DNA of 64,000 nucleotides, taken from positions 19,491-83,490 of the forward strand of contig NZ_SUQN01000012.1 of assembly GCF_013337685.1 (NCBI RefSeq), given 5' to 3'. Below are positions 40,388-53,109 of this stretch, piece after piece; position 1 is the stretch's first letter, and the number at the start of each line of letters is the position of its first letter. Below the pieces are notes generated by a model. The model was not told the origin of the DNA. It did no database searches and saw only the letters and a program-made list of their open reading frames with translations. The position numbers and the translations under genes are program-made. The DNA is from Citrobacter gillenii. Its GTDB lineage: Bacteria; Pseudomonadota; Gammaproteobacteria; Enterobacterales; Enterobacteriaceae.

Positions 40388-41514
40388 AGCGATATCCGAT
40401 TGTTTTTTAACGCGTCTAAAATGCGACCACACGCTTGCCCATCGCCATACGGATTATGGGCTCGGCTCATGGCCTGATATTCATCTTCGTCATGCAGCAA
40501 GCGCGTGACTTCTTCCACAATACGCTGCGGATCGGTCCCCACCAGCCGCACCGTGCCTGCAGTAATGGCCTCCGGGCGCTCCGTCGTTTCGCGCATCACC
40601 AGCACTGGCTTGCCCAGAGATGGGGCTTCTTCCTGGATACCGCCAGAATCGGTCAGGATCAGCCAGGCGTGGTTCATCAGCCAGACAAACGGCAGGTACT
40701 CCTGCGGCTCGATCAAAATCACATTGTCAACGTGACCCAGGATGCGATTAACCGGTTCGCTGACGTTAGGGTTCAGGTGCACCGGGTAGACAATCTGCAC
40801 ATCCTGATTCGCCGCTGCAATTTCTGCCAGCGCATGGCAGATTTGCTCAAAACCGCGACCAAAGCTTTCCCGACGATGACCGGTCACCAGGATCATCTTT
40901 TTATCCGCGCTCAGGAAAGGATAATGCTCAGCCAGTTCGGCCCGCAGTTCATCCCTCGCCAGTACGCGATCGCGAACCCATATCAACGCATCAATCACCG
41001 TATTGCCGGTGACAAAAATGCGGTTATCGGCAATGTTTTCGCGTAACAGGTTCTGCCGCGAGTTTTCAGTAGGTGCAAAATGATACATCGCCAGACGCCC
41101 AGTCAGCGTGCGGTTTGCCTCTTCCGGCCAGGGAGAATAGAGATCGCCGGTTCGCAACCCAGCCTCAACATGTCCGACAGGAATACGCTGATAAAACGCG
41201 GCCAGACTGGTGGCAATGGTCGTCGTCGTATCACCATGTACCAGTACGACATCCGGTTTAAACTCAGCCAGAATCGGCTTTAACCCTTCAAGGATTCGGC
41301 AGGTAATTTCGGTGAGTCCCTGACCGGGCTGCATAATATTGAGATCGTAGTCAGGCACAATGGAAAAGAGGTTCAACACCTGATCAAGCATCTCCCGATG
41401 CTGCGCGGTGACGCAAACTTTCGCCTCAAAATCAGGATCTTTTGCCAGCGCATGAACCAGAGGTGCCATCTTGATGGCCTCCGGTCGCGTGCCAAATACA
41501 GTCAGTACTTTCAC
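40384..41514 (-). CDS. wecB: UDP-N-acetylglucosamine 2-epimerase WecB
   Basis: Converts UDP-GlcNAc to UDP-ManNAc. It has 376 residues in the GT-B-like epimerase fold, with [14 protein letters not shown] at the N-terminus, [19 protein letters not shown] and [17 protein letters not shown] chose GTG at 41512-41514 (then [11 protein letters not shown]), with AAGAGA upstream, to match the family length. It follows wzzE by 55 bp. Confidence 0.95.
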   Translation of the reverse strand: MKVLTVFGTRPEAIKMAPLVHALAKDPDFEAKVCVTAQHREMLDQVLNLFSIVPDYDLNIMQPGQGLTEITCRILEGLKPILAEFKPDVVLVHGDTTTTIATSLAAFYQRIPVGHVEAGLRTGDLYSPWPEEANRTLTGRLAMYHFAPTENSRQNLLRENIADNRIFVTGNTVIDALIWVRDRVLARDELRAELAEHYPFLSADKKMILVTGHRRESFGRGFEQICHALAEIAAANQDVQIVYPVHLNPNVSEPVNRILGHVDNVILIEPQEYLPFVWLMNHAWLILTDSGGIQEEAPSLGKPVLVMRETTERPEAITAGTVRLVGTDPQRIVEEVTRLLHDEDEYQAMSRAHNPYGDGQACGRILDALKNNRISL

Positions 41515-41569
41515 ATCGATTCTCTTCGGATTGGCAGCGAGGGCCCAGCCCCTCACTGCAACGGTATTG

Positions 41570-42616
41570 CTAAATCGGGCGGCGACGGGTTAACGCGACA
41601 CCGGCACCGATCAAGGCCCCAACAATGCCCCACATAATCATCAGGAAGGCACGGCGCGGGCTATCACGTTTTACCGGTTCTTCCGGCGTCCGCAAATAAC
41701 GATAGGTCTGAAAACGTGGGTCCAGAGTAGGACCGACGTTCAGCGTATTGAGCATGGCTCTGTTTTGGAAATAATCCAGATCGAACTCTGGACCAACGGC
41801 CTGCAAGTTTTCGAGTCGCGCCTGCAGCATAGGACGTCCGAGCAAAAACAGCTCAGAGTCCGGTAATTCTTCCGCAGGTACATCGGTTGAAGTGCGAGAA
41901 ATATTATGTTGCTCGGCTATTTTGAGCGCCTGTTCAATGTTGTGAGCCCGACGAGAAAAGAGTGATTTCGCCACCTCTTCCTGGCGTTTAACCTGCGCTT
42001 TCATCTGTACCGTGCGCGCAGCCCACGCGCCTTTTAACTCATCGTTCAGATGGCGTGCTGCACGCTGGCTGGCAAATGCCACATACTGGCGCAGCAGGTT
42101 GTTAGCATCTGGCGCCGTTTCCGCAATCAGCTTCACACTGTCATTGGTGTTGCGCTGTGCATCACCAGGCATAAACTGAATGTTATTAATCAACTCATCC
42201 AACAATGCCGCATCGGCTTTACTGTTGCCGACCATCCGTTGCTTAAAGTAATCGGTCTGCTGCCAAAACTCACGGCGCGTATCCCACGAGGCAACCTGCA
42301 TGACAAATTCTTTATACGCTTCGTCCATCACCGACGGTTGATCCGCGGGAGCCAGGCTAGCCTTAATATCCAGGTTACGTAAAAACTGCTGCTGAGAGTA
42401 ATAACCCCCCAACATATTCACCGTAGGCCGGTCAGAAATGGCGGTCGCACTCCACTCCTGCCGCGCAAAAAACGTATAAGCGAGAGCAACAAGCGCAAAG
42501 ACGAGGGCCATACCGACAATCCATGCCTTCCCTGCCCACAAGGTCCGAAACAACCCACGGATGTCCAGTTCATTTTCTGTGTTCACGGCACGCTCTCCCG
42601 GTAATGGCTGTGTCAT
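41570..42616 (-). CDS. wzzE: ECA chain-length regulator WzzE
   Basis: An inner-membrane polysaccharide co-polymerase that sets ECA chain length with WzyE. It has 348 residues: a membrane helix near residues 32-52, a long periplasmic coiled-coil domain and a second helix near 325-343 preceded by the Pro-rich [18 protein letters not shown] segment. It lies 11 bp after wecA. Confidence 0.96.
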   Translation of the reverse strand: MTQPLPGERAVNTENELDIRGLFRTLWAGKAWIVGMALVFALVALAYTFFARQEWSATAISDRPTVNMLGGYYSQQQFLRNLDIKASLAPADQPSVMDEAYKEFVMQVASWDTRREFWQQTDYFKQRMVGNSKADAALLDELINNIQFMPGDAQRNTNDSVKLIAETAPDANNLLRQYVAFASQRAARHLNDELKGAWAARTVQMKAQVKRQEEVAKSLFSRRAHNIEQALKIAEQHNISRTSTDVPAEELPDSELFLLGRPMLQARLENLQAVGPEFDLDYFQNRAMLNTLNVGPTLDPRFQTYRYLRTPEEPVKRDSPRRAFLMIMWGIVGALIGAGVALTRRRPI

Positions 42617-42627
42617 CGCATCCTCAT

Positions 42628-43731
42628 TTACTTGGTTAAGTTTGGTTTGTTTTCGCGGTTTCTTCGCAGTCTACGCTTAACTCGCTTAATAAATCTTGCC
42701 ACCTTCCATGCTCGCTTAATGCAGTAACCATAAAGCCCAAACGCCAGTAAAAATAATAACAGCATGGCCCATTCTGGGACTAAACGAAAATACTCTGTCA
42801 GTACGCCAATAGCGGCCAGAATAGCCGCTGCTAATGTAATCAGAACAAATGCCTGCCGGGAAGTAAACCCGGCACGCATCACCAAATGATGAATATGCTG
42901 GCGATCGGCGGAGAAAGGACTCATACCTTTACGCAAACGGCGGTACATGATGGCCACCATGTCCATCAAGGGAATGGCGATAATCCACAGCGCAGTGACT
43001 GGGCTAATAGGATGGGTTTTACCCTGTGTAGTTTCCAGCAAAATCCAGATAACGGTAAAACCAATCAGCGTACTACCCGCATCGCCCATAAACACTTTGT
43101 AGCGACGACCTAACACGCCGAGGTTGAGCAGAATATACGGCAGAATGGCGGCAATCATCGCAAAGCACCAGATTGCCAGGCTAGTTTGTCCATCAAACCA
43201 CAGGATGAATCCCATCGCTGCAAAGGACACACTGGACAGTCCACCTAACAAGCCATCAATACCATCAACCATATTGAAAGCGTTAATCGCAGCCCAGACT
43301 GCGAAAAGAGTCAGGAAATAACCAAAAGGACCAAGTAGCAACTCCCAGGGGCCAAAGATAAATCCCAGACTACTCAGATACAGATTGCCTTTTATCATCA
43401 TCACAATAGCAATCGCAGCTTGAACAACAGCGCGTATTTTTACGCTTATGTCAAAACGATCATCCAGTGCACCAACGAATACCAGCACACCAGCACAAAA
43501 GAGGTATAACGAGGCATGTGGAATGTAATAGTCCGAAAGACCAAACATAAAATTGATTCCTGCGAACACAGAAATCCCGCCCACTAAAGGAATGATGCCT
43601 TGGTGCCGTTTACGGAAATTTGGCTTATCCACCAACCCTATTTTTATGGCTACTTTTCGCGCAAAAAAAATAAAAATTGTGGTGAATAAAAAGATACTGA
43701 TTAACTCAGAAAAAGCAGCGAGTAAATTCAC
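42628..43731 (-). CDS. wecA: UDP-GlcNAc:undecaprenyl-phosphate GlcNAc-1-phosphate transferase WecA
   Basis: Starts ECA (and many O-antigens) by making undecaprenyl-PP-GlcNAc. It is an 11-helix PNPT-superfamily enzyme with GALDDRFDISVK (Asp-Asp), NAFNMVDGIDGLLGG and the cytoplasmic HIHH motif. I chose GTG at 43729-43731 (then NLLAAFSELIS), giving exactly the E. coli length of 367; an ATG nine codons upstream is possible but not conserved. First gene of the operon, downstream of rho. Confidence 0.95.
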   Translation of the reverse strand: MNLLAAFSELISIFLFTTIFIFFARKVAIKIGLVDKPNFRKRHQGIIPLVGGISVFAGINFMFGLSDYYIPHASLYLFCAGVLVFVGALDDRFDISVKIRAVVQAAIAIVMMIKGNLYLSSLGFIFGPWELLLGPFGYFLTLFAVWAAINAFNMVDGIDGLLGGLSSVSFAAMGFILWFDGQTSLAIWCFAMIAAILPYILLNLGVLGRRYKVFMGDAGSTLIGFTVIWILLETTQGKTHPISPVTALWIIAIPLMDMVAIMYRRLRKGMSPFSADRQHIHHLVMRAGFTSRQAFVLITLAAAILAAIGVLTEYFRLVPEWAMLLLFLLAFGLYGYCIKRAWKVARFIKRVKRRLRRNRENKPNLTK

Positions 43732-43907
43732 AGCGCATGTGCTCTCAGCATATATCATTTCCTTAAAGTATAATGCGTTACGACGATCCCTTGAAGAGAC
43801 CATTTAAAACATTACACTACTGACCCACTTGTTGTTCATGTTGCTCATTGTGAGCGCCATATCATGACAAGTTTATCTGGCCAGGCATTAGGATGAATCG
43901 TAAAAGC

Positions 43908-43934
43908 AAAACGCCACGTAAAACGTGGCGTTTT
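43908..43934 (-). terminator. rho terminator hairpin
   Basis: AAAACGCCACGT (43908-43919) pairs with ACGTGGCGTTTT (43923-43934) around an AAA loop: a strong stem flanked by A/T tracts, 15 bp after the rho stop. It is symmetrical enough to work on either strand. The 180-bp gap above it up to wecA would hold the wec promoter. Confidence 0.85.
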
Positions 43935-43949
43935 CAGAGGATGCCCGAC

Positions 43950-45209
43950 TTAAGAGCGCTTCATCATATCGAAGAAGTCGTCGTTGGTCTTGGTCATTGC
44001 CAGCTTGTTAATGAGGAATTCCATCGCGTCGATTTCACCCATCGGATGAATGATTTTGCGCAGGATCCACATTTTCTGCAGCTCTTCCTGAGTGGTGAGC
44101 AGCTCTTCTTTACGGGTACCGGAACGGTTGTAGTCGATAGCCGGGAAGACGCGTTTTTCAGCAATCTTACGCGAGAGGTGCAGTTCCATGTTGCCGGTAC
44201 CTTTAAACTCTTCATAGATAACTTCATCCATTTTAGAGCCGGTATCGACCAGCGCAGTCGCGATGATGGTCAGGCTGCCGCCCTCTTCCACGTTACGTGC
44301 CGCACCGAAGAAACGCTTCGGACGGTGCAGGGCGTTGGCATCAACACCACCAGTCAACACTTTACCGGAAGCCGGTACCACAGTGTTGTAGGCACGCGCC
44401 AGACGGGTGATGGAATCAAGCAGGATGATAACGTCTTTCTTGTGCTCAACCAGACGTTTCGCTTTCTCGATAACCATTTCCGCAACCTGAACGTGGCGAG
44501 ATGCGGGTTCGTCAAAGGTGGAAGCAATCACTTCACCTTTAACCAGACGCTGCATCTCAGTCACTTCTTCCGGACGTTCGTCGATCAGCAGTACCATCAA
44601 CACGCAGTCTGGGTGGTTGTACGCGATGCTCTGTGCAATGTTCTGCAGCAGCATGGTTTTACCGGCTTTCGGTGGTGCCACAATCAGACCACGTTGGCCG
44701 CGACCGATCGGAGACGCCAGATCCAGGACACGAGCCGTTAAGTCTTCTGTAGAACCGTTACCACGTTCCATACGCAGACGTGAGTTTGCGTGCAGCGGGG
44801 TTAAGTTCTCGAACAGAATCTTATTACGCGCGTTTTCCGGCTTGTCGTAGTTAACTTCGTTAACTTTCAACAATGCAAAGTAACGCTCACCCTCTTTAGG
44901 AGGACGAATCTTACCGGAAATGGTGTCACCAGTGCGGAGGTTGAAACGGCGGATTTGGCTAGGGGATACGTAGATGTCGTCTGGGCCTGCGAGGTAGGAA
45001 CTGTCTCCAGAACGAAGGAAACCAAATCCATCCTGCAATATCTCCAGCACACCGTCACCAAAGATATCTTCGCCACTCTTTGCGTGCTGCTTCAGGATGG
45101 CAAAAATAATGTCCTGCTTGCGCATACGAGCCAGGTTTTCCAGGCCCATATTTTCGCCGAGAGTGATCAGCTCAGAAACCGGCGTATTCTTTAATTCGGT
45201 AAGATTCAT
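43950..45209 (-). CDS. rho: Transcription termination factor Rho
   Basis: A hexameric RNA helicase that ends transcription at Rho-dependent sites. It has 419 residues from ATG 45207-45209 ([15 protein letters not shown]), exactly the E. coli length. The N-terminal RNA-binding OSB fold contains GFGFLRS; Walker A APPKAGKT and Walker [15 protein letters not shown] follow, with the Q/R-loop segment after [11 protein letters not shown] long leader containing rhoL precedes it, as expected for autoregulation by Rho-dependent attenuation. Confidence 0.98.
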   Translation of the reverse strand: MNLTELKNTPVSELITLGENMGLENLARMRKQDIIFAILKQHAKSGEDIFGDGVLEILQDGFGFLRSGDSSYLAGPDDIYVSPSQIRRFNLRTGDTISGKIRPPKEGERYFALLKVNEVNYDKPENARNKILFENLTPLHANSRLRMERGNGSTEDLTARVLDLASPIGRGQRGLIVAPPKAGKTMLLQNIAQSIAYNHPDCVLMVLLIDERPEEVTEMQRLVKGEVIASTFDEPASRHVQVAEMVIEKAKRLVEHKKDVIILLDSITRLARAYNTVVPASGKVLTGGVDANALHRPKRFFGAARNVEEGGSLTIIATALVDTGSKMDEVIYEEFKGTGNMELHLSRKIAEKRVFPAIDYNRSGTRKEELLTTQEELQKMWILRKIIHPMGEIDAMEFLINKLAMTKTNDDFFDMMKRS

Positions 45210-45287
45210 AATGGTGTGAGTTCTTAAACTTGGGGTAAATCTCGAACTTAATGTTGTGAATGGTATGGCAGGGTCATCCATGCCTGT

Positions 45288-45416
45288 TTACGGCCATCGA
45301 CTCATGTCTGTTCGCTGTCTGGTCACAGGAAAGTACGCAGAACTGAAACGACAAGACGGATTGAGCGACAAGCCAGGAATCTGTCCACTTCTCGCGCGAG
45401 AAACAACGGGAAGCAT
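45288..45416 (-). CDS. rhoL: rho operon leader peptide RhoL, with an extended start
   Basis: A 42-codon frame whose residues 10-40 (SGQIPGLSLNPSCRFSSAYF and onward to TDMSR) align with the 33-residue E. coli RhoL. The E. coli ATG position is GCG here, so the only ATG in frame lies eight codons upstream (45414-45416, MLPVVSRA), with a poor ribosome-binding site; the stop is also shifted by two codons (WP then TAA). Identity is clear from sequence; which start is used, or whether it is translated, is uncertain. Confidence 0.6.
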   Translation of the reverse strand: MLPVVSRARSGQIPGLSLNPSCRFSSAYFPVTRQRTDMSRWP

Positions 45417-45483
45417 TGGATAAACAAGATTCAAACTTAATAAGGTATGTTTAATACGAAGTCAACACTAACTTAGCACGACT

Positions 45484-45537
45484 CAAGTCGGGCGTCCAGT
45501 CATCCGAAGAATTTTGGAATCAGGTCGCCCGAACTTG
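45484..45537. terminator. Long inverted repeat between trxA and the rho leader
   Basis: CAAGT-CGGGCG (45484-45494) faces CGCCCGAACTTG (45526-45537), with a partly paired interior (TCC and GAAGAATTTT). It lies just after the trxA stop and before rhoL, so it is either the trxA terminator or a rho-leader structure. Confidence 0.6.
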
Positions 45538-45548
45538 ATAATTCCATC

Positions 45549-45878
45549 TTACGCCAGGTTAGCGTCGAGGAACTCTTTTAGCTGACCTTTGGACAGTGCG
45601 CCGACTTTTGTCGCCGCAACTTCGCCGTTTTTAAACAGCAGCAGGGTCGGGATACCACGGATACCATATTTCGGTGCGGTGCCTGGGTTTTGGTCAATGT
45701 TCAGTTTCGCAACCGTCAATTTACCCTGATACTCGTCAGCGATTTCATCCAGAATTGGAGCGATCATTTTGCACGGACCGCACCACTCTGCCCAGAAATC
45801 AACGAGGATAGCTCCGTCCGCTTTGAGTACATCCGTGTCAAAACTGTCGTCTGTCAGGTGAATAATTTTATCGCTCAT
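45549..45878 (-). CDS. trxA: Thioredoxin 1 TrxA
   Basis: A cytosolic disulfide reductant for ribonucleotide reductase, methionine sulfoxide reductase and others. It has 109 residues, the active site WCGPCK (Cys33, Cys36) and the cis-Pro in [12 protein letters not shown] chose ATG at 45876-45878 ([11 protein letters not shown]); an open extension of 16 codons lacks conservation. It is divergent from rhlB and lies upstream of rhoL-rho. Confidence 0.98.
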
Positions 45879-45995
45879 AATAACTCCACAGGAAAAAGCC
45901 TGGTGTGTTGGTGTAGCATTAACCAACTAAAGGTTGACTTTATTTCACCGTATACGCTTTCGTAAAGCAATAGTAAGCTGATATTCTACCACACT

Positions 45996-47264
45996 ATGAG
46001 CAAAACACATTTAACAGAACAGAAGTTTTCCGACTTCGCACTGCACCCACAGGTGATAGAAGCCCTTGAAAATAAAGGGTTTCATAATTGCACGCCCATT
46101 CAGGCACTGGCCCTCCCGCTAACGCTGGCAGGTCGTGATGTCGCAGGACAGGCGCAAACCGGAACCGGGAAAACGATGGCGTTTCTGACGTCAACGTTTC
46201 ATTATCTTCTCTCTCATCCCGCGATTGCCGATCGCAAGGTGAACCAACCGCGTGCGCTAATTATGGCGCCAACGCGTGAGTTAGCCGTGCAGATCCATGC
46301 CGATGCGGAACCGCTGGCGCAAACTACCGGTCTGAAATTAGGCCTGGCTTATGGCGGCGACGGTTACGACAAACAGCTGAAAGTGCTGGAAAGCGGCGTC
46401 GATATCCTTATCGGCACCACGGGCCGTCTCATTGACTACGCAAAACAGAACCACATCAACCTGGGTGCCATTCAGGTCGTGGTACTGGATGAAGCCGATC
46501 GCATGTACGATCTGGGCTTTATTAAAGATATCCGCTGGCTGTTCCGTCGGATGCCGCCAACCAACCAGCGTCTGAATATGCTGTTTTCCGCGACCCTCTC
46601 TTACCGCGTTCGCGAACTGGCGTTCGAACAAATGAACAACGCCGAGTACGTAGAAGTCGAACCGGAACAGAAGACGGGCCACCGTATCAAAGAAGAGCTC
46701 TTCTATCCTTCAAACGAAGAGAAAATGCGTTTACTGCAAACGCTGATCGAAGAAGAGTGGCCAGATCGCGCCATTGTTTTTGCAAACACCAAGCACCGTT
46801 GCGAAGATATTTGGGGCAGCCTTGCCGCTGACGGTCATCGCGTCGGTCTGCTGACCGGTGACGTGGCACAGAAAAAACGTCTGCGCATTCTGGAAGAGTT
46901 CACCCGTGGCGATCTCGACATTCTGGTTGCAACCGACGTTGCCGCGCGTGGTCTGCATATTCCGGCTGTTACGCATGTATTTAACTATGACCTGCCGGAT
47001 GACTGCGAAGACTACGTACACCGTATTGGTCGTACCGGTCGTGCAGGCGCAAGCGGACACTCCATCAGCCTGGCCTGTGAAGAGTACGCGTTGAATTTAC
47101 CTGCCATCGAGACCTATATCGGCCATTCGATTCCGGTCAGCAAGTATAACCCGGATGCACTGATGACCGATTTGCCGAAGCCGCTTCGCCTGACGCGAAC
47201 GCGCCCTGGCAATGGCCCACGCCGCACCGGTGGTGCTCCGCGTAATCGTCGTCGTTCAGGTTAA
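45996..47264 (+). CDS. rhlB: DEAD-box RNA helicase RhlB (degradosome)
   Basis: Unwinds RNA for the RNase E degradosome. It has 422 residues: Q motif FHNCTPIQA, Walker A AQTGTGKT (about 50-57), [12 protein letters not shown] box [13 protein letters not shown], and motif [15 protein letters not shown], ending in a basic tail [14 protein letters not shown]. It is divergent from trxA. A short ERIC remnant lies between its stop and gppA. Confidence 0.97.
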   Translation: MSKTHLTEQKFSDFALHPQVIEALENKGFHNCTPIQALALPLTLAGRDVAGQAQTGTGKTMAFLTSTFHYLLSHPAIADRKVNQPRALIMAPTRELAVQIHADAEPLAQTTGLKLGLAYGGDGYDKQLKVLESGVDILIGTTGRLIDYAKQNHINLGAIQVVVLDEADRMYDLGFIKDIRWLFRRMPPTNQRLNMLFSATLSYRVRELAFEQMNNAEYVEVEPEQKTGHRIKEELFYPSNEEKMRLLQTLIEEEWPDRAIVFANTKHRCEDIWGSLAADGHRVGLLTGDVAQKKRLRILEEFTRGDLDILVATDVAARGLHIPAVTHVFNYDLPDDCEDYVHRIGRTGRAGASGHSISLACEEYALNLPAIETYIGHSIPVSKYNPDALMTDLPKPLRLTRTRPGNGPRRTGGAPRNRRRSG

Positions 47265-47277
47265 GAAACGTTATGCC

Positions 47278-47357
47278 ATACACAAAATCATTCAGCCTGT
47301 ATCAAGGCGGTGAGAAAACGCAGCCAACACAGATACAGGTTGAAGGATGAAGTGTAT
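47278..47357. repeat. Internally deleted ERIC element forming the gppA translation start
   Basis: 80 bp with both ERIC ends (ATACACAAAATCATTCAG and GGTTGAAGGATGAAGTGTAT) and the arm pieces ATCAAGGCGG and GCAGCCAACACAGAT, but without the usual core GAATCCCC...ACTGGGG. The last two bases of its right end, AT, are the first two of the gppA ATG at 47356, and its AAGGA (47343-47347) is the Shine-Dalgarno. Confidence 0.85.
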
Positions 47358-48837
47358 GAATTCTACCTCGTTGTATGCAGCAATCGATCTCGGCTCCAAT
47401 AGTTTTCATATGCTGGTTGTACGCGAGGTAGCGGGAAGCATCCAGACGCTCACGCGGATTAAACGCAAAGTGCGTCTGGCCGCTGGCCTGAATAGTGATA
47501 ATGCGCTCTCTGCTGAAGCCATGGAGCGCGGTTGGCAGTGTCTACGCCTGTTTGCAGAGCGCCTGCAGGATATTCCTCAGCCACAAATTCGCGTGGTTGC
47601 CACGGCAACACTGCGTATCGCCACCAATGCCGACATTTTTATTGCCAAAGCGCAAGAGATCCTCGGCTGTGCCGTTCAGGTTATTAGCGGTGAAGAAGAA
47701 GCCCGGCTGATTTATCAGGGGGTTGCCCACACCACCGGCGGTGCCGATCAGCGTCTGGTCGTCGATATCGGCGGAGCCAGTACCGAACTGGTCACCGGCT
47801 CTGGTGCACAAACCACCTCCTTGTTTAGCCTGTCAATGGGCTGCGTCACGTGGCTCGAACGGTACTTTACCGATCGAAATCTGGCGCAGGAAAACTTTGA
47901 CGAGGCAGAGAAGGCGGCGCGTGAAGTCTTGCGTCCTGTCGCTGACAATCTACGTTTTCACGGCTGGAAAGTGTGTGTCGGGGCTTCTGGCACCGTACAG
48001 GCACTGCAGGAAATAATGATGGCGCAGGGCATGGACGAGCGCATTACGCTGGCAAAACTTCAGCAACTAAAGCAGCGCGCCATTCATTGCGGACGTCTTG
48101 AAGAGCTGGAAATCGAAGGGTTAACGCTGGAACGTGCGCTGGTGTTCCCCAGCGGACTGGCAATCCTGATCGCCATTTTCACAGAGCTCAATATCCAGTG
48201 TATGACCCTTGCTGGCGGCGCATTACGTGAAGGTCTGGTCTATGGCATGCTGCATCTGGCCGTGGACCAGGACATTCGCAGTCGCACGTTGAGAAATATT
48301 CAGCGTCGATTTATGGTCGATACCGATCAGGCGCATCGTGTCGCTAACCTGGCAAGTAAGTTCCTCGATCAAGTAGAGAAAAAGTGGCATTTGGAAGCTA
48401 TCAGCCGCGAACTGCTGATTAGTGCCTGTCAGTTGCATGAAATTGGACTTAGCGTCGATTTTAAGCAAGCGCCGCAGCATGCGGCCTATCTGGTGCGCAA
48501 TCTCGATCTTCCGGGATTTACCCCCGCACAGAAAAAACTGTTAGCCACGCTGTTACTCAACCAAACCAACCCGGTCGATCTCTCTTCGCTCCACCAGCAA
48601 AACGCGGTGCCGCCGCGTATTGCGGAACATCTTTGCCGTTTGCTCCGTCTGGCGATCATTTTTGCCAGCCGTCGCCGGGACGATTTAGTTCCGGAAATTC
48701 ATCTCGAAGCAAAGAATGAACATCTTACGATAACACTGCCTGAAGGCTGGCTGGTGCATCATCCGCTGGGTAAAGAGCTTATCGATCAGGAAAGCCAGTG
48801 GCAAAGCTATGTCCATTGGCCTTTAGAAGTGCACTAA
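47356..48837 (+). CDS. gppA: Guanosine-5'-triphosphate,3'-diphosphate pyrophosphatase GppA
   Basis: Converts pppGpp to ppGpp in the stringent response; also an exopolyphosphatase. From ATG 47356 ([20 protein letters not shown]) it has 493 residues, close to E. coli's 494. Ppx/GppA motifs: [32 protein letters not shown], and a C-terminal HD-like helical region. An ATG three codons upstream is also inside the ERIC but has no spaced ribosome-binding site. The start signals come from the ERIC end. Confidence 0.95.
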   Translation: MNSTSLYAAIDLGSNSFHMLVVREVAGSIQTLTRIKRKVRLAAGLNSDNALSAEAMERGWQCLRLFAERLQDIPQPQIRVVATATLRIATNADIFIAKAQEILGCAVQVISGEEEARLIYQGVAHTTGGADQRLVVDIGGASTELVTGSGAQTTSLFSLSMGCVTWLERYFTDRNLAQENFDEAEKAAREVLRPVADNLRFHGWKVCVGASGTVQALQEIMMAQGMDERITLAKLQQLKQRAIHCGRLEELEIEGLTLERALVFPSGLAILIAIFTELNIQCMTLAGGALREGLVYGMLHLAVDQDIRSRTLRNIQRRFMVDTDQAHRVANLASKFLDQVEKKWHLEAISRELLISACQLHEIGLSVDFKQAPQHAAYLVRNLDLPGFTPAQKKLLATLLLNQTNPVDLSSLHQQNAVPPRIAEHLCRLLRLAIIFASRRRDDLVPEIHLEAKNEHLTITLPEGWLVHHPLGKELIDQESQWQSYVHWPLEVH

Positions 48838-48849
48838 CCCTCAAGTATT

Positions 48850-48878
48850 GCCGGATAGCCTACGTTTATCCGGCCTAC
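48850..48878. repeat. REP unit between gppA and rep
   Basis: GCCGGATAGCC to TTTATCCGGCCTAC, a single REP palindrome in the 47-bp gap between convergent stops. Confidence 0.88.
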
Positions 48879-48884
48879 AAAAAC

Positions 48885-51272
<2,388 letters not shown>

Positions 51273-51276
51273 TAGA

Positions 51277-51307
51277 AAGCCCGGAGTATAAACCTCCGGG
51301 CTTTTTT
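51277..51307 (+). terminator. Intrinsic terminator of ppiC
   Basis: AGCCCGGAG (51278-51286) pairs with CTCCGGGCT (51294-51302) around a 7-base loop and is followed by six T. Confidence 0.95.
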
Positions 51308-51337
51308 GCCTGATGACGCTTCGCTTATCAGGCCTAC
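51308..51337. repeat. REP unit after the ppiC terminator
   Basis: GCCTGATGACGCTTCGCTTA to TCAGGCCTAC palindrome directly abutting the terminator T-run. Confidence 0.85.
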
Positions 51338-51357
51338 TAAATTCTATAAATATGACA

Positions 51358-51480
51358 TTCTTCTATGCATTTCGTCTTAGCGGAAGGCGGCAAGGAAGTT
51401 CATCTCCAGTCACATAGATAACTATGTGACTGGGGTGTACGAACGTAGCCAACGCATCAGCAAGTTGAAAGACGACGGGG
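51358..51480. repeat. ERIC element between ppiC and ilvC with a palindromic core
   Basis: The arm GGAAGGCGGCAAGGAAG and the right side GTAGCCAACGCATCAGCAAG identify ERIC. The core is a perfect 12-bp inverted repeat, CCAGTCACATAG (51406-51417) and CTATGTGACTGG (51422-51433), rather than the usual imperfect ATCCCCAGGAGCTTACAT form. It ends next to the ilvC stop. The left end is approximate. Confidence 0.75.
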
Positions 51481-51482
51481 AA

Positions 51483-52958
51483 TTAGCCTGCGACGGCGAT
51501 ACGCTTCATGTCAGTCATGTAGCCGCGCAGTTTCTGGCCAACGTCTTCAATCGCATGGCTACGAATAGCGTCGTTGACGTCACGCAGCTGAGCGTTATCT
51601 ACCGCACCTTCAGCAATGGCTTTGCCCAGGTCACCAGTTTGCAGCGTGGTCATGAACTCTTTCAGCAGCGGTACGCAAGCGTAAGAGAACAGGTAGTTAC
51701 CGTACTCAGCGGTATCGGAGATCACCACGTTCATTTCATACAGACGCTTACGGGCGATAGTGTTGGCAATCAGCGGCAGCTCATGCAGTGATTCGTAGTA
51801 AGCCGACTCTTCGATGATGCCGGAATCCACCATGGTTTCGAATGCCAGCTCAACGCCCGCTTTCACCATCGCGATCATCAGAACGCCTTTATCGAAGTAC
51901 TCCTGCTCGCCGATTTTACCGTCAAACTGAGCGGCGGTTTCGAACGCGGTTTTACCGGTCTCTTCACGCCAGGTCAGCAGTTTCTTATCGTCGTTAGCCC
52001 AGTCAGCCATCATGCCGGAAGAGAATTCGCCGGAGATGATGTCGTCCATATGTTTCTGGAACAGCGGCGCCATGATTTCTTTCAGCTGTTCGGACAGCGC
52101 GTAAGCACGCAGCTTAGCTGGGTTAGACAGACGGTCCATCATCAGGGTGATGCCGCCCTGCTTCAGCGCTTCGGTGATGGTTTCCCAGCCGAACTGAATC
52201 AGTTTTTCCGCGTATGCCGGATCAGTTCCTTCTTCCACCAGCTTGTCGAAGCACAGCAGAGAACCGGCCTGCAGCATACCGCACAGGATAGTCTGCTCGC
52301 CCATCAGGTCAGATTTCACTTCCGCGACGAAAGAGGATTCCAGCACACCCGCACGGTGACCGCCGGTTGCGGCTGCCCAGGCTTTAGCAATTGCCATGCC
52401 TTCGCCTTTCGGGTCGTTTTCCGGGTGAACCGCAATCAGGGTCGGTACGCCGAAACCGCGTTTGTATTCTTCACGCACTTCGGTACCCGGGCACTTCGGC
52501 GCAACCATCACGACGGTAATGTCTTTACGGATCTGTTCGCCCACTTCCACGATGTTGAAACCGTGGGAATAGCCCAGCGCCGCGCCGTCTTTCATCAGCG
52601 GCTGTACGGAACGCACCACGTCGGAGTGCTGTTTGTCTGGCGTCAGGTTAACCACCAGGTCAGCCTGCGGAACCAGCTCTTCGTAGGTACCGACTTTAAA
52701 GCCGTTTTCGGTCGCTTTACGCCATGAAGCGCGCTTCTCAGCAATCGCCTCTTTACGCAGTGCGTAGGCGATATCCAGACCGGAGTCACGCATGTTCAGG
52801 CCCTGGTTCAGACCCTGAGCGCCACAGCCGATGATGACCACTTTTTTACCCTGAAGGTAGCTCGCGCCATCGGCGAATTCATCGCGGCCCATAAAGCGAC
52901 ATTTACCCAGCTGTGCCAGCTGCTGGCGCAGGTTCAGTGTATTAAAGTAGTTAGCCAT
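51483..52958 (-). CDS. ilvC: Ketol-acid reductoisomerase IlvC
   Basis: Second step of branched-chain amino acid synthesis: isomerises and reduces acetolactate or acetohydroxybutyrate with NADPH and Mg2+. It has 491 residues, the long class II type of enteric bacteria, with [21 protein letters not shown] as Rossmann motif (about 36-56) and a duplicated knotted C-terminal domain. It is divergent from its activator ilvY, with IlvY operators in the gap and induction by the substrates. Confidence 0.98.
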   Translation of the reverse strand: MANYFNTLNLRQQLAQLGKCRFMGRDEFADGASYLQGKKVVIIGCGAQGLNQGLNMRDSGLDIAYALRKEAIAEKRASWRKATENGFKVGTYEELVPQADLVVNLTPDKQHSDVVRSVQPLMKDGAALGYSHGFNIVEVGEQIRKDITVVMVAPKCPGTEVREEYKRGFGVPTLIAVHPENDPKGEGMAIAKAWAAATGGHRAGVLESSFVAEVKSDLMGEQTILCGMLQAGSLLCFDKLVEEGTDPAYAEKLIQFGWETITEALKQGGITLMMDRLSNPAKLRAYALSEQLKEIMAPLFQKHMDDIISGEFSSGMMADWANDDKKLLTWREETGKTAFETAAQFDGKIGEQEYFDKGVLMIAMVKAGVELAFETMVDSGIIEESAYYESLHELPLIANTIARKRLYEMNVVISDTAEYGNYLFSYACVPLLKEFMTTLQTGDLGKAIAEGAVDNAQLRDVNDAIRSHAIEDVGQKLRGYMTDMKRIAVAG

Positions 52959-53071
52959 GATGGTGTACTCCGTGATGTTGTGTGTCTTATTGTTCGGTTC
53001 GCTTTTGCGAGAATGAACCCACTATATGACAGGAAATTTATTGCGGAAATTGATATATTAACAACGTCACG

Positions 53072-53086
53072 TTGCAATTTATGCAA
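53072..53086. promoter_or_regulatory. IlvY operator in the ilvC-ilvY gap
   Basis: TTGCA-ATTTA-TGCAA is a perfect inverted repeat with the T-N11-A spacing of LysR-type operators, 23 bp before the ilvY start. The gap (52959-53109) has further AT-rich half sites toward ilvC. Confidence 0.75.
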
Positions 53087-53109
53087 TGTAAAATCGTGGA
53101 GTGCGAGCC

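Noticed and set aside
43893..44741. 282-codon open frame opposite rho
   Set aside because: Antisense to a highly conserved gene; high His/Gln/Arg content typical of shadow frames.
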